Assembly (NCBI RefSeq): GCF_000685075.1
Contig: NZ_BAYD01000032.1
Coordinates: 1-64,000 of the forward strand
Origin: Paraburkholderia oxyphila NBRC 105797
GTDB lineage: Bacteria; Pseudomonadota; Gammaproteobacteria; Burkholderiales; Burkholderiaceae
Direction: 5' to 3'
DNA: 64,000 bases
The notes beneath the pieces were generated by a model that saw only the letters and a program-made list of their open reading frames with translations, was not told where the DNA came from and made no database searches. Position numbers and translations under genes: made by a program. This document shows positions 43,775-52,289 of the stretch, piece after piece (position 1 is the stretch's first letter; each line of letters starts with the position of its first letter).

Positions 43775-43903
43775 TTTTTGATCGCCTGGGTATGATGGGC
43801 GCTTCGACTCGCATTTCGCCGTGGTTTGCGGCGCACTTCACCGTAGTTCGCATGACCTTTGAACCGCCGCATGGCGGTTCAGCGCATCGCCCAGGCTTCC
43901 GAC

Positions 43904-44464
43904 ATGACGCATTCCGACGCCAGCGCCGCTCCCGTGCGGCACCCCGCCCCCACCGAAGAGAACATCCGCGAGCTCGTCTACGCGTTCTACGACCGCGTGC
44001 GCGAGGACGCCCTCCTCGGCCCGGTTTTCGACGGCGTGCTGGCCGGCCGTTGGGACGAACATCTGCCGAAGATGTGCCGTTTCTGGTCGAGTCTCGTGCT
44101 CGGCACGAAGACCTATCGCGGCAATGTGCAGCAGGCGCACGATCCGGTGCCGGGCGTCGAGCCGCAGCATTTCAGCCACTGGCTCTATCTCTTTCTCGAC
44201 ACGGTTCAGGCGCGTTACGAGCCCGCGGCGGCGGTGCAGTTCATGGAGCCGGCGCTGCGCATCGCGCAAAGCCTGCAGTTGAGCCGCTTCGGCTGGGATT
44301 ACGCGATTCCGCCTGAGCAGCAGGCGTTGCTGGACTCGGTTGCGCCGCGGCGGCGCCCCGCGGGCCAAGGCCACGATCTGCCCACCCGCCCGACTGGCGA
44401 ACCGTTTCCGGCCAAATTCATCGGACGCTCGATGGACGAGGACGAAGCCGCTCGTCCGCACTGA
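43904..44464 (+). CDS. Group III truncated haemoglobin
   Basis: 186 residues with the 2-on-2 globin fold of group III: IRELVYAFYDRVREDALLGPVF at helix A/B, HLPKMCRFWSSLVLGTKTYRGN, then HFSHWLYLFLDTVQARY with the probable proximal His. The family usually ends near 130-150 residues; here an extra Pro/Arg-rich tail of about 40 residues follows. ATG 43904 is the start closest to the globin domain; upstream in-frame Met codons exist. Likely handles NO or ferryl oxygen species, given the divergent NsrR-like gene; this is inference. Confidence 0.88.
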   Translation: MTHSDASAAPVRHPAPTEENIRELVYAFYDRVREDALLGPVFDGVLAGRWDEHLPKMCRFWSSLVLGTKTYRGNVQQAHDPVPGVEPQHFSHWLYLFLDTVQARYEPAAAVQFMEPALRIAQSLQLSRFGWDYAIPPEQQALLDSVAPRRRPAGQGHDLPTRPTGEPFPAKFIGRSMDEDEAARPH

Positions 44465-44633
44465 ACCCCCAGCCTTGTGCTTGTTGGACGCATAGGCTGT
44501 TAGTTGCATATTTTGCGGCCGATGGCCCTCGCCGCAAACCACAGTTCCGATATCTCAGGAATGACGGCAACCGGCAGGCCATTCGCCGCCATCGTTCCGC
44601 AATGCCGGAATTATTCCGTGACCGGCTGTTCGC

Positions 44634-45113
44634 TCAGCTTTCCTTCGCCGCATTCGTCGACGTCACGCCCCAGCGCGCCAGCGCCGCATCGTCGCTCTCG
44701 CGCGCGTCCACCCAGCGCGCGCCGTGCTCGGTCTCTTCCTTCTTCCAGAACGGCGCTTCGGACTTCAGGTAGTCCATGACGAACTCGCACGACGCAAACG
44801 CATCGCCACGATGCTTCGAGGTGGTCGCGACCAGCACGATCTGGTCGAGCGGCGCGAGCTTGCCCACCCGGTGGATGATCAGCACTTCGATGCCGGGCCA
44901 GCGCCGCTGCGCCTCGGCCACGATGCCCTCCAGCGCCTTCTCCGTCATGCCCGGATAGTGCTCGAGCTCCATGCCCGCCACCGCGCTGCCGTCGTTGAGG
45001 TCGCGCACCGTCCCGACGAAGCACGCCACGGCGCCGATCGCCGGGTTGTCCGCGCGCAGTTGCGCAACCTCGGTCGTCAGGTCGAAATCTTCGGTCTGGA
45101 CACGCACTGGCAT
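44634..45113 (-). CDS. moaE: Molybdopterin synthase catalytic subunit MoaE
   Basis: With MoaD converts cyclic pyranopterin monophosphate to molybdopterin. 159 residues with AVACFVGTVRDLNDG, LEHYPGMTEKALEGI, RVGKLAPLDQIVLVATTSKHR and YLKSEAPFWKKEE, which contains the active-site lysines. It follows moaD after 36 bp on the same strand, so moeA-moaD-moaE is one unit. Confidence 0.96.
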   Translation of the reverse strand: MPVRVQTEDFDLTTEVAQLRADNPAIGAVACFVGTVRDLNDGSAVAGMELEHYPGMTEKALEGIVAEAQRRWPGIEVLIIHRVGKLAPLDQIVLVATTSKHRGDAFASCEFVMDYLKSEAPFWKKEETEHGARWVDARESDDAALARWGVTSTNAAKES

Positions 45114-45149
45114 GACCGCACTCCTCGTCGTCTGGGTCGTATGGGTGGG

Positions 45150-45407
45150 TCAGCCGCCGGTGACGGGCGGGAAAAACGCCACTTCGCAGCCCTCGGTGAT
45201 GCGCGTGGCTGGATCGGTCATGACGTGGTTGCAGGCCATGCGCAGCGCGCGCCCCTCCGCCAGCGTTTCCGCCCAGACGCCGCCGCGTGCGCGCAGCCAG
45301 CCGCGCACGTCGCCCACCGTCACGATGCCCTCGGGCAGCGTGACCGTTTCGTCGGCCACGCCCAGCGCCTCACGCACGCTCGCAAAAAACTTCAGCTGAA
45401 TCTTCAT
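45150..45407 (-). CDS. moaD: Molybdopterin synthase sulfur carrier subunit MoaD
   Basis: 85-residue beta-grasp protein ending VAFFPPVTGG; the terminal Gly-Gly is adenylated and thiocarboxylated to carry sulfur to MoaE. The start MKIQLKFFASVREALG at 45407 is family-like, and the open frame upstream is not. moeA ends 10 bp upstream. Confidence 0.95.
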   Translation of the reverse strand: MKIQLKFFASVREALGVADETVTLPEGIVTVGDVRGWLRARGGVWAETLAEGRALRMACNHVMTDPATRITEGCEVAFFPPVTGG

Positions 45408-45417
45408 CGGATGACGC

Positions 45418-46740
45418 TCAATACAACAGTTCGGTGAAAGGAATGAAGCGCACGGTCTCGCCCGCGCTGATCGCATGATTCGGCGGGTTGTCGATGATGC
45501 CGTCGCCCCAGACGGTCGATGTCAGCACCGCCGAGCTCTGGTTCGCAAACAGCTCGAGGCCGCCCGCCGGGTTCACGCGCGCGCGCAGGAATTCGTTGCG
45601 GCGGTCGGCCTTGGACTGCGTGAAGTCGGCGCGCAGCGAGAGTGCACGCGGGCTCACGTGCGCCGCGCCGGCAAGGCGCAGCAGGAAAGGCCGCACGAAC
45701 AGCAGGAACGTGACGAAGCTCGAAACGGGATTGCCGGGCAGGCCGATGAAGAACGCTTCATCGGCGTCCTTGCCGGCGTCCGTCCCTGCGGCAGTCTGCG
45801 CCCCGTCTTGCGGCCGCCGCACCGCGCCGAACGCGAGCGGCTTGCCCGGCTTCATCGCGATCTGCCACATGTTGATGCGCCCTTCGGCCTCCACCGCTGG
45901 CCTGACGTGATCCTCCTCGCCGACGGAAACGCCGCCCGAGGTCAGGATCAGGTCGTGTTTCGCGGCGGCCTCGCGCAGCGTCTCACGCGTGACCTCGAGC
46001 CGATCCGGGACGATGCCGTAATCGGTCACCTCGCAGCCCAGATTGCGCAGGAGGCCAGTCAAGGTGAAGCGGTTCGAGTTGTAGATCGCGCCCGGCTTGA
46101 GCGGCTCGCCCGGCATGGTCAGCTCGTCGCCAGTGAAGAACACCGCCACCTTGACGCGCCGCGTCACCGTGAGCGTCGCGCAACCCACCGACGCCGCCAG
46201 CCCGAGCGCCGCCGGCGAAAGCCGCGTGCCCGCAGGCAGGATCACCGAGCCCTTCTTGATGTCGGCGCCCTGTGCCGTAATCCACTCGCCCGCTTTCGGC
46301 GTGTGCAGGATCGTCACGTCGCCGCCTTCGGTCTCGGTCTGCTCCTGCATCACCACGGCGTCGGCGCCCGGGGGCACGGTCGCGCCCGTGAAGATGCGCG
46401 CGGCGGTACCCGCCGCGAGCGGCTGCGGTGCGTGCCCGGCGGGAATGCGCTGCGAGACCGGCAGCCGGCGGCTGCCTTGCGTCAGATCGGCCACGCGCAC
46501 CGCGTAGCCGTCCATCGCGCTCGTGTGCATCGGCGGCACGTCGAGCGGCGAGACGACCTCGACCGCCAGCACGCGATTGAGCGCATCGAAGGTCGAAAGG
46601 GTCTCGGTTGCGTTGGCGTGGTCTGCGCCGGTCAGCGGCTTCGCGGCGGCAAGCAGCGTGGCGAGCGCATCGGCGGTCGACAGCATCGGCGTGCGCGGCG
46701 CGGGCGCGGCAGCGGAAGATGGAGATTGAGGCGTGGACAT
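45418..46740 (-). CDS. moeA: Molybdopterin molybdenumtransferase MoeA
   Basis: Inserts molybdate into adenylated molybdopterin. 440 residues: MHTSAMDGYAVR, IFTGATVPPGADAVVMQE, GDELTMPGEPLKPGAIYNSN, LILTSGGVSVGEEDHV and FIGLPGNPVSSFVTF are all MoeA signatures. An inserted Gln/Ala/Asp-rich loop (around 320-345) is seen before FIGLPGNP. First of the moeA-moaD-moaE set; 290 bp and two repeat features separate it from thrC upstream. Confidence 0.95.
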   Translation of the reverse strand: MSTPQSPSSAAAPAPRTPMLSTADALATLLAAAKPLTGADHANATETLSTFDALNRVLAVEVVSPLDVPPMHTSAMDGYAVRVADLTQGSRRLPVSQRIPAGHAPQPLAAGTAARIFTGATVPPGADAVVMQEQTETEGGDVTILHTPKAGEWITAQGADIKKGSVILPAGTRLSPAALGLAASVGCATLTVTRRVKVAVFFTGDELTMPGEPLKPGAIYNSNRFTLTGLLRNLGCEVTDYGIVPDRLEVTRETLREAAAKHDLILTSGGVSVGEEDHVRPAVEAEGRINMWQIAMKPGKPLAFGAVRRPQDGAQTAAGTDAGKDADEAFFIGLPGNPVSSFVTFLLFVRPFLLRLAGAAHVSPRALSLRADFTQSKADRRNEFLRARVNPAGGLELFANQSSAVLTSTVWGDGIIDNPPNHAISAGETVRFIPFTELLY

Positions 46741-46909
46741 GGGCGGGGATATTGGGCTTGACTGGGCGCCGCTTGCGGCGCACTCGACAGGGATGGTCTG
46801 TCGTTATTGTAGCGGCGGGGACGCGGCGTTGCGCCGCTCCGCCTTATCTCCTGCATTCGCGGCAACCTGAGCGCGACGGCCGGAACCCCGGCGTCACGCA
46901 AGTGCAGCG

Positions 46910-46944
46910 CCCCGGCCGCAGGCGGGCGACGCCCGCGGCCGGGG
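46910..46944. terminator. GC-rich hairpin between thrC and moeA
   Basis: CCCCGGCCGC / GCGGCCGGGG around GGCGGGCGACGCCC. It is strong but has no T-run on either side, so whether it ends thrC transcripts is uncertain. Confidence 0.45.
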
Positions 46945-46958
46945 TTCATACGGCCCTC

Positions 46959-46994
46959 GAAAGGGCATTAGAAAGGGCATTAGAAAGGGCATTA
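46959..46994. repeat. Perfect 12-bp tandem repeat, three copies
   Basis: GAAAGGGCATTA three times head to tail in the thrC-moeA spacer, followed by looser GCATCAA(A)GCC repeats up to the thrC stop. Confidence 0.92.
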
Positions 46995-47030
46995 AAGCGG
47001 TGCATCAAAGCCAGGCATCAAGCCGGGCCA

Positions 47031-48482
47031 TCAAAGCCCCGTATGTGCCGCGATATAGTCCTTCACGCGCTGCGCATCCGCCGGCATCACTTCGAAGCGC
47101 TGCGGCAGCGCCTCGAGGCCGTCGAACCCGGCCGGACGCTCCGGCTCGCAGTCGAGCGCTTCGCGGATCGTCTCGCCGAACTTCACCGGCTGCGCGGTTT
47201 CGAGCACGATCATCGGCACGCCCGGCTGCAGATGCTCGCGCGCGACCTTCACGCCGTCGGCCGTGTGGGTGTCGATCATGGTCTGGTAGCGCGTATGCAC
47301 GTCGCGGATCGTGGCGATGCGGTCCTCGTGGCTGCTGCGGCCCGAAACGAAGCCGAACTGCTGCACCCGCACGAAGTCGCCGCTTGCCGCGAGATCGAAC
47401 CCGCCCTTTTCCTCGACGTCGCGGAACAATTGCGTGACGCGGGCCGGATCGCGGCCGAGCAAGTCGTAGACGAAGCGTTCGAAATTCGACGCCTTCGAGA
47501 TGTCCATGCTCGGGCTGGTCGTGTGATACGTCTCGGCCGAGCCGCGCACACGATAGATGCCCGTGCGGAAGAACTCGTCGAGCACGTCGTTCTCGTTCGT
47601 GGCCACCACGAGCTTCTCGATCGGCAGACCCATCATGCGGGCGATATGGCCCGCGCAGACGTTGCCGAAGTTGCCCGAGGGCACCGTGAACGAGACGCGC
47701 TCGTCGTTGCTCTTCGTCGCGGCGAAGTAGCCCGCGAAGTAGTAGACGACCTGGGCCACGACGCGCGCCCAGTTGATCGAGTTGACCGTGCCGATCTTCT
47801 GCTGCGCCTTGTACGCGTGATCGTTCGAGACGGCCTTGACGATGTCCTGGCAGTCGTCGAACACGCCTTCCACGGCCAGGTTGAAGATGTTCGGGTCCTG
47901 CAGGCTGAACATCTGCGCCGTCTGGAACGCGCTCATCTTCTTGTGCGGCGAGAGCATGAACACGCGCACGCCCTTCTTGCCGCGCATCGCGTATTCGGCG
48001 GCGCTGCCGGTATCTCCGGAGGTCGCGCCAAGGATGTTCAGCTGCTGCCCCGCCTTCGCGAGCGCGTACTCGAACAGGTTGCCGAGCAGCTGCATCGCCA
48101 TGTCCTTGAACGCGAGCGTCGGGCCGTTCGAGAGCTCGAGCAGCGAGAGCGTTGCGCCGTTTTCCTCGCCGAGCGTGGTGAGCGGCGTGATCTTGCTCGC
48201 GTCCTCGCCGTGGCGCACGTTGCAATACGTGGCGGCCGTGTAGGTGCGGCGCGTCAGGTCACGCAGGTCCGCGGCGGGAATGTCGTCGCTGAACTTCGAG
48301 AGGATCTCGAACGCGAGGTCCGCGTACGAGAGGCCGCGCCAGCGCGCAAGCTCTTCCCCGGCGATGCGCGGATACTCGGCCGGCAGATACAGGCCGCCGT
48401 CGCGCGCGAGGCCGCCCAGCAGGATGTCGGAAAACGAGTGATGCTCGCCGGCGCCCGCGCCGCGCGTGGATACGTAATTCAT
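47031..48482 (-). CDS. thrC: Threonine synthase
   Basis: PLP enzyme converting O-phosphohomoserine to threonine. 483 residues of the long (class II, bacterial-yeast) type: MNYVSTRGAG, YFAGYFAATK, NGPTLAFKDMAMQLLG with the PLP lysine, ATSGDTGSAAEYAMRG and VPSGNFGNVCAGHIA. It follows hom after 16 bp, so the last two steps of the homoserine-threonine branch are co-expressed. Confidence 0.96.
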   Translation of the reverse strand: MNYVSTRGAGAGEHHSFSDILLGGLARDGGLYLPAEYPRIAGEELARWRGLSYADLAFEILSKFSDDIPAADLRDLTRRTYTAATYCNVRHGEDASKITPLTTLGEENGATLSLLELSNGPTLAFKDMAMQLLGNLFEYALAKAGQQLNILGATSGDTGSAAEYAMRGKKGVRVFMLSPHKKMSAFQTAQMFSLQDPNIFNLAVEGVFDDCQDIVKAVSNDHAYKAQQKIGTVNSINWARVVAQVVYYFAGYFAATKSNDERVSFTVPSGNFGNVCAGHIARMMGLPIEKLVVATNENDVLDEFFRTGIYRVRGSAETYHTTSPSMDISKASNFERFVYDLLGRDPARVTQLFRDVEEKGGFDLAASGDFVRVQQFGFVSGRSSHEDRIATIRDVHTRYQTMIDTHTADGVKVAREHLQPGVPMIVLETAQPVKFGETIREALDCEPERPAGFDGLEALPQRFEVMPADAQRVKDYIAAHTGL

Positions 48483-48498
48483 TACCTTGCCCTAACCC

Positions 48499-49830
48499 TT
48501 AGTTCAGTCCTTCCATGCGCAGCTTCGTCACCGACGACTTCACGGTCGCCAGCTCCTCGATCTGCGCGATCGCCGCGTTGACGCGCTTTTCGAGCGTCTC
48601 GTGCGTGATCAGGATGATGTCGGTTTCCGCCTTGCCCTGCGCGTCGATCTGCTCCGACTCCTTTTGCAGCAGCGCGTCGATCGAGATGCCGCTATCGGCG
48701 AGGATGCGCGTGATGTCGGCCATCACACCGGTCTGGTCGGCCACGCGCAGGCGCAGGTAGTAGCCGCTAGTGACTTCGTCGATCGGCAGGATCGGCGTGT
48801 TCGAAAGGCTCTCCGGCTGGAACGCCAGATGCGGCACGCGGTGCTCGGGGTCGGCCGTATGCAGACGCGTGACATCGACGAGATCGGCCACCACGGCCGA
48901 AGCCGTCGGCTCCGCGCCCGCGCCCTTGCCGTAGTAGAGCGTCGTGCCCACGGCGTCGCCGTGCACGACCACGGCGTTCATCGCGCCTTCCACGTTCGCG
49001 AGCAGGCGCTTGGCCGGAATCAGCGTCGGATGCGTGCGCAGCTCGATGCCCTTCTCCGTGCGGCGCGCGATGCCGAGCAGCTTGATCCGATAGCCGAGCG
49101 CTTCCGCGTACTTGATGTCGATGGCGTCGAGCTTGCTGATGCCTTCCACATAGGCCTTGTCGAACTGCACGGGCACGCCGAACGCGATCGCGCTCATGAT
49201 CGTGGCCTTGTGCGCGGCATCCACGCCTTCGATGTCGAAGGTCGGATCGGCTTCGGCGTAGCCGAGTTCCTGCGCGCCCTTCAGTGCGGTCGCGAAGTCG
49301 AGGCCGCGCTCGCGCATCTCCGAGAGGATGTAGTTCGTGGTGCCGTTGATGATGCCGGCGATGTACTCGATGCGGTTGGCCGTGAGGCCTTCGCGCAGCG
49401 CCTTGATGATGGGAATGCCGCCCGCGACGGCCGCCTCGAACGCGACCATCACGCCCTTGGCGCGCGCCGCTTCGAAGATCTCGGTGCCGTGGACCGCCAG
49501 CAGGGCCTTGTTCGCGGTGACCACGTGCTTGCCGTTGGCGATGGCGCGCAGCACGAGATCCTTCGCGACGCTCGTGCCGCCGATCATTTCGGCGACGATC
49601 GAAATCGACGGGTCGTCGACGACCGCATTGAAGTCGGTTGTCAATTCGACGCTGCCGGCCGCGGTGCCGAGCGCCGCTGTGGCTTTGGCCGGGTTGCGCA
49701 CGGCGATGCGCGCAACCTCGATGCCGCGGCCCGCGCGGCGTTTGATTTCTTCCTGGTTGCGGCGCAGTACCGTGAAGGTGCCGCTGCCTACCGTGCCGAA
49801 GCCCAAGAGACCTACTTTGATCGGTTCCAT
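48499..49830 (-). CDS. hom: Homoserine dehydrogenase
   Basis: Reduces aspartate semialdehyde to homoserine. 443 residues: NAD(P) motif LLGFGTVGSGT at 8-18, catalytic region with GTTNYILSEM and AQELGYAEADPTFDIEG, and a C-terminal ACT domain (YLRLRVADQTGVMADITRIL, from about residue 355) for threonine feedback. Monofunctional, with no aspartokinase domain. Between alaA (98 bp upstream) and thrC (16 bp downstream). Confidence 0.96.
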   Translation of the reverse strand: MEPIKVGLLGFGTVGSGTFTVLRRNQEEIKRRAGRGIEVARIAVRNPAKATAALGTAAGSVELTTDFNAVVDDPSISIVAEMIGGTSVAKDLVLRAIANGKHVVTANKALLAVHGTEIFEAARAKGVMVAFEAAVAGGIPIIKALREGLTANRIEYIAGIINGTTNYILSEMRERGLDFATALKGAQELGYAEADPTFDIEGVDAAHKATIMSAIAFGVPVQFDKAYVEGISKLDAIDIKYAEALGYRIKLLGIARRTEKGIELRTHPTLIPAKRLLANVEGAMNAVVVHGDAVGTTLYYGKGAGAEPTASAVVADLVDVTRLHTADPEHRVPHLAFQPESLSNTPILPIDEVTSGYYLRLRVADQTGVMADITRILADSGISIDALLQKESEQIDAQGKAETDIILITHETLEKRVNAAIAQIEELATVKSSVTKLRMEGLN

Positions 49831-49928
49831 GCAGCGTGTGTTCGTCTAAGTGTGTAAAAAGGAAAAGCGGTTGCGCCGCGCCTGAACATCGAGCGGGCGG
49901 CGCGCATGTCGTGTGCCTCAGTGCCCGC

Positions 49929-51167
49929 TCAAGTGCCGTGCCTCTGGCGATAGCTGTCGAGGAAGCGCGCGATGCGGTTGATCGAATCGGTCAGGTCGTC
50001 GACGTTCGGCAGGAACACCACGCGGAAGTGGTCCGGCTGCTTCCAGTTGAAGCCCGTGCCCTGCACCAGCAGAACGCGCTCCGCGAGCAACAGATCCAGG
50101 ATGAACTGCTGGTCGTCCTGAATCGGATAGAGCTTCGGGTCGAGGCGCGGGAACATGTAGAGCGCGGCCTCGGGCTTCACGCAGGTCACGCCGGGAATGG
50201 CCGTTAGCATGTTGTAGGCGAGCTCGCGCTGGCGATACAGGCGCCCGCCCGGCTGGATCAGCTCATTGATGCTCTGGTAGCCGCCCAGCGCCGTCTGGAT
50301 CGCATACTGGCCGGGCACGTTCGCGCACAGGCGCATCGAGGCCAGAATGCCCAGGCCTTCGGTGTAGTCCTTCGAGCGGCGGCGGTTCTCGGCCGTCAGG
50401 CCCGAGATGAACATCCAGCCCGCGCGGTAGCCACACGCGCGATAGCTCTTCGACAGGCTGTTGAGCGTGACCGTGATGACGTCTTCGGAGAGCGAGCCGA
50501 GCGCCGTGTGGGTCTTGCCGTCGTAGATGATCTTGTCGTAGACCTCGTCGGCGAAAATGATCAGCCCGTGCTCGCGCGCGATGGCCACGAGGCCGCGCAG
50601 CAGCTCGTCCGAATACAGCGCCCCCGTGGGGTTGTTCGGGTTGATGACCACGAGCGCACGCGTGTTCGGCGTGATCTTCGCGCGAATGTCGTCCAGATCC
50701 GGCATCCAGCCGTTCGACTCGTCGCAGATGTAGTGCACGGGCGTGCCGCCCGACAGGCTCACCGCCGCCGTCCAGAGCGGATAGTCGGGCGCCGGGAGCA
50801 GCACTTCGTCCTCGTCGTTCAGGAGCGCCTGCATCGCCATCACGATCAGCTCGGACGCGCCGTTGCCGATGTAGATGTCGTCGAGCTCGACGCCCTTGAC
50901 GCCCTTTTGCTGCGCGTAATGCATGATCGCCTTGCGCGCCGCGAACACGCCCTTCGAGTCCGAATACCCCGAGGAGCCCGGCAGGTTCAGGATCATGTCC
51001 TGGATGACTTCGTCGGGCGCGTCGAAACCGAACGGCGCGAGATTGCCGATGTTCAGCTTGATGATGCGGTGGCCTTCTTCTTCGAGGCGCTTGGCATGCT
51101 CGAGCACCGGCCCGCGGATGTCGTAGCAAACGTTCTGCAGCTTGTTGGATTTGAGGATCGGTTTCAC
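49929..51167 (-). CDS. alaA: Alanine transaminase AlaA-like aminotransferase
   Basis: 412 residues, fold-type I PLP enzyme. KSNKLQNVCYDIRGPVLEHA, LNIGNLAPFGFDAPDEV, DSKGVFAARKAIMHY, IGNGASELIVMAMQALL, APDYPLWTAAVSLSGG and LNSLSKSYRACGYRAGW (PLP lysine in SLSK) closely match AlaA (YfbQ) of E. coli. The start is GTG 51167; the frame is open upstream but not family-like. Upstream of hom and thrC on the same strand, so likely expressed with threonine genes. Other amino-acid specificity is possible. Confidence 0.88.
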   Translation of the reverse strand: MKPILKSNKLQNVCYDIRGPVLEHAKRLEEEGHRIIKLNIGNLAPFGFDAPDEVIQDMILNLPGSSGYSDSKGVFAARKAIMHYAQQKGVKGVELDDIYIGNGASELIVMAMQALLNDEDEVLLPAPDYPLWTAAVSLSGGTPVHYICDESNGWMPDLDDIRAKITPNTRALVVINPNNPTGALYSDELLRGLVAIAREHGLIIFADEVYDKIIYDGKTHTALGSLSEDVITVTLNSLSKSYRACGYRAGWMFISGLTAENRRRSKDYTEGLGILASMRLCANVPGQYAIQTALGGYQSINELIQPGGRLYRQRELAYNMLTAIPGVTCVKPEAALYMFPRLDPKLYPIQDDQQFILDLLLAERVLLVQGTGFNWKQPDHFRVVFLPNVDDLTDSINRIARFLDSYRQRHGT

Positions 51168-51729
51168 GGCGGGCGGTTGGTCCAAAAGCGGGTCTAAGAG
51201 CGGTCTAAAAACCTGAAACGCGCTGCAACGGGGTTGATCGGTGTAGAACGGCGCGCGGGGCCGCGAGCCGGGCAGGGGCAGCACGGCATACACCCACGGA
51301 TTGCGCGCATTGCACGGATTGCACAGATTGGCAGCCTGCCTGCAGCTTGTGACTGCGTTCGCCCTTCGATGGATGACTCGGGCGGATGGCGTAATGCGGA
51401 TACTGCAGGCGCGCACATTGGGCTCACGGCCGGGTCCGGCGCGGGTCGCACGCTTGTTGCACCTTCGGGCGCCTGTTCGGGCACCTTTGAGCGAGGTCCG
51501 TCGTCGCAGCCGCTGAAAAGCTATAATTTAGCGGATTTTGGCCAACTTCCGCAATGCGCAATAAGCCGCGCGGGCCCGTCCCATCGCGGACGAAGCAAAA
51601 TTGGGGCGCAACTGCCGCGAGACCGACTCGATGCGCGCAAGGCCGTGCGGCCCGGCCGCCAGGACACGCCAGGCAAGCTGGCCGCGCCTTCCCGCGCCTC
51701 CCGAACCGAGACCTTCCGGAACCGAAGTT
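51168..51729. other. Divergent intergenic region alaA / Mth938-like gene
   Basis: About 560 bp without a supported gene. It contains a 9-bp repeat near 51298-51333 and a TATAAT at 51522-51527 pointing toward the Mth938-like gene, without a good -35. The alaA promoter must lie on the minus strand here. Confidence 0.45.
51298..51333. repeat. 9-bp imperfect tandem repeat (GGATTGCAC-like)
   Basis: Units GGATTGCGC, GCATTGCAC, GGATTGCAC and AGATTGGCA in a row. Same period as the repeat upstream of surE, with related sequence when read on the opposite strand (GTGCAATCC versus CGATCCACG). Confidence 0.75.
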
Positions 51730-52104
51730 TTGAAACTACACCAGGACTCCAGCGGCGCCCTGAACACCGTCACCGCTTACGGCGCCGATTACGTCGAAAT
51801 CAATCTCGAACGCCACACCGGCAGCATCCTCGTGATGCCCGACTCGCCCGTCGTACCGTGGCCCGTCAGCGCGTATGACGCCTTGACCCCCGAACTTTTC
51901 GAAATGCTGCTGCCGCTGAATCCCGAGGTGGTGGTGTTCGGCAGCGGCGAGCGGCTGCGCTTTCCCCATCCGCGCCTGACCGCGGCACTGAGCGCGAGGC
52001 GCATCGGCGTCGAGGCGATGGACTTCAAGGCCGCCTGCCGCACCTACAACATCCTGATGGCCGAAGGCCGGCGCGTGGCCGCCGCGCTCCTGATCGAAAA
52101 CTGA
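51730..52104 (+). CDS. Mth938-like domain (DUF498) protein
   Basis: 124 residues from a TTG start (KLHQDSSGALNTVTAYGADY). The core HTGSILVMPDSPVVPWPVS, EVVVFGSGERLRFPHPRL and VEAMDFKAACRTYNILMAEGR is typical of the Mth938/NDUFAF3-like family, whose bacterial role is unknown. The first similarity begins right after the TTG at 51730, which is why I chose it. It lies 185 bp upstream of arnT on the same strand, and shares that position in related genomes as far as I recall. Confidence 0.8.
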   Translation: MKLHQDSSGALNTVTAYGADYVEINLERHTGSILVMPDSPVVPWPVSAYDALTPELFEMLLPLNPEVVVFGSGERLRFPHPRLTAALSARRIGVEAMDFKAACRTYNILMAEGRRVAAALLIEN

Positions 52105-52289
52105 TCCGCCCGAAGCCCACCTGAAGCGCTCCCGGGGTGCGCCCGAATTGCGCCTTAAGCCTGCCTTCAGGTACGCCCGGCGTGCCGTAGTACACTTGCG
52201 CGCCGCGCAGGCGTTGCGCGCTTCCCGCGAAGGCGCGGGCGGCGCGCCGCCTGATCGACCGCAACATCAACAAGAACAGGCTTGAACCC

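Noticed and set aside
46959..46994. CRISPR-like array
   Set aside because: Units are head-to-tail with no spacers, only three copies, and no cas genes are nearby.
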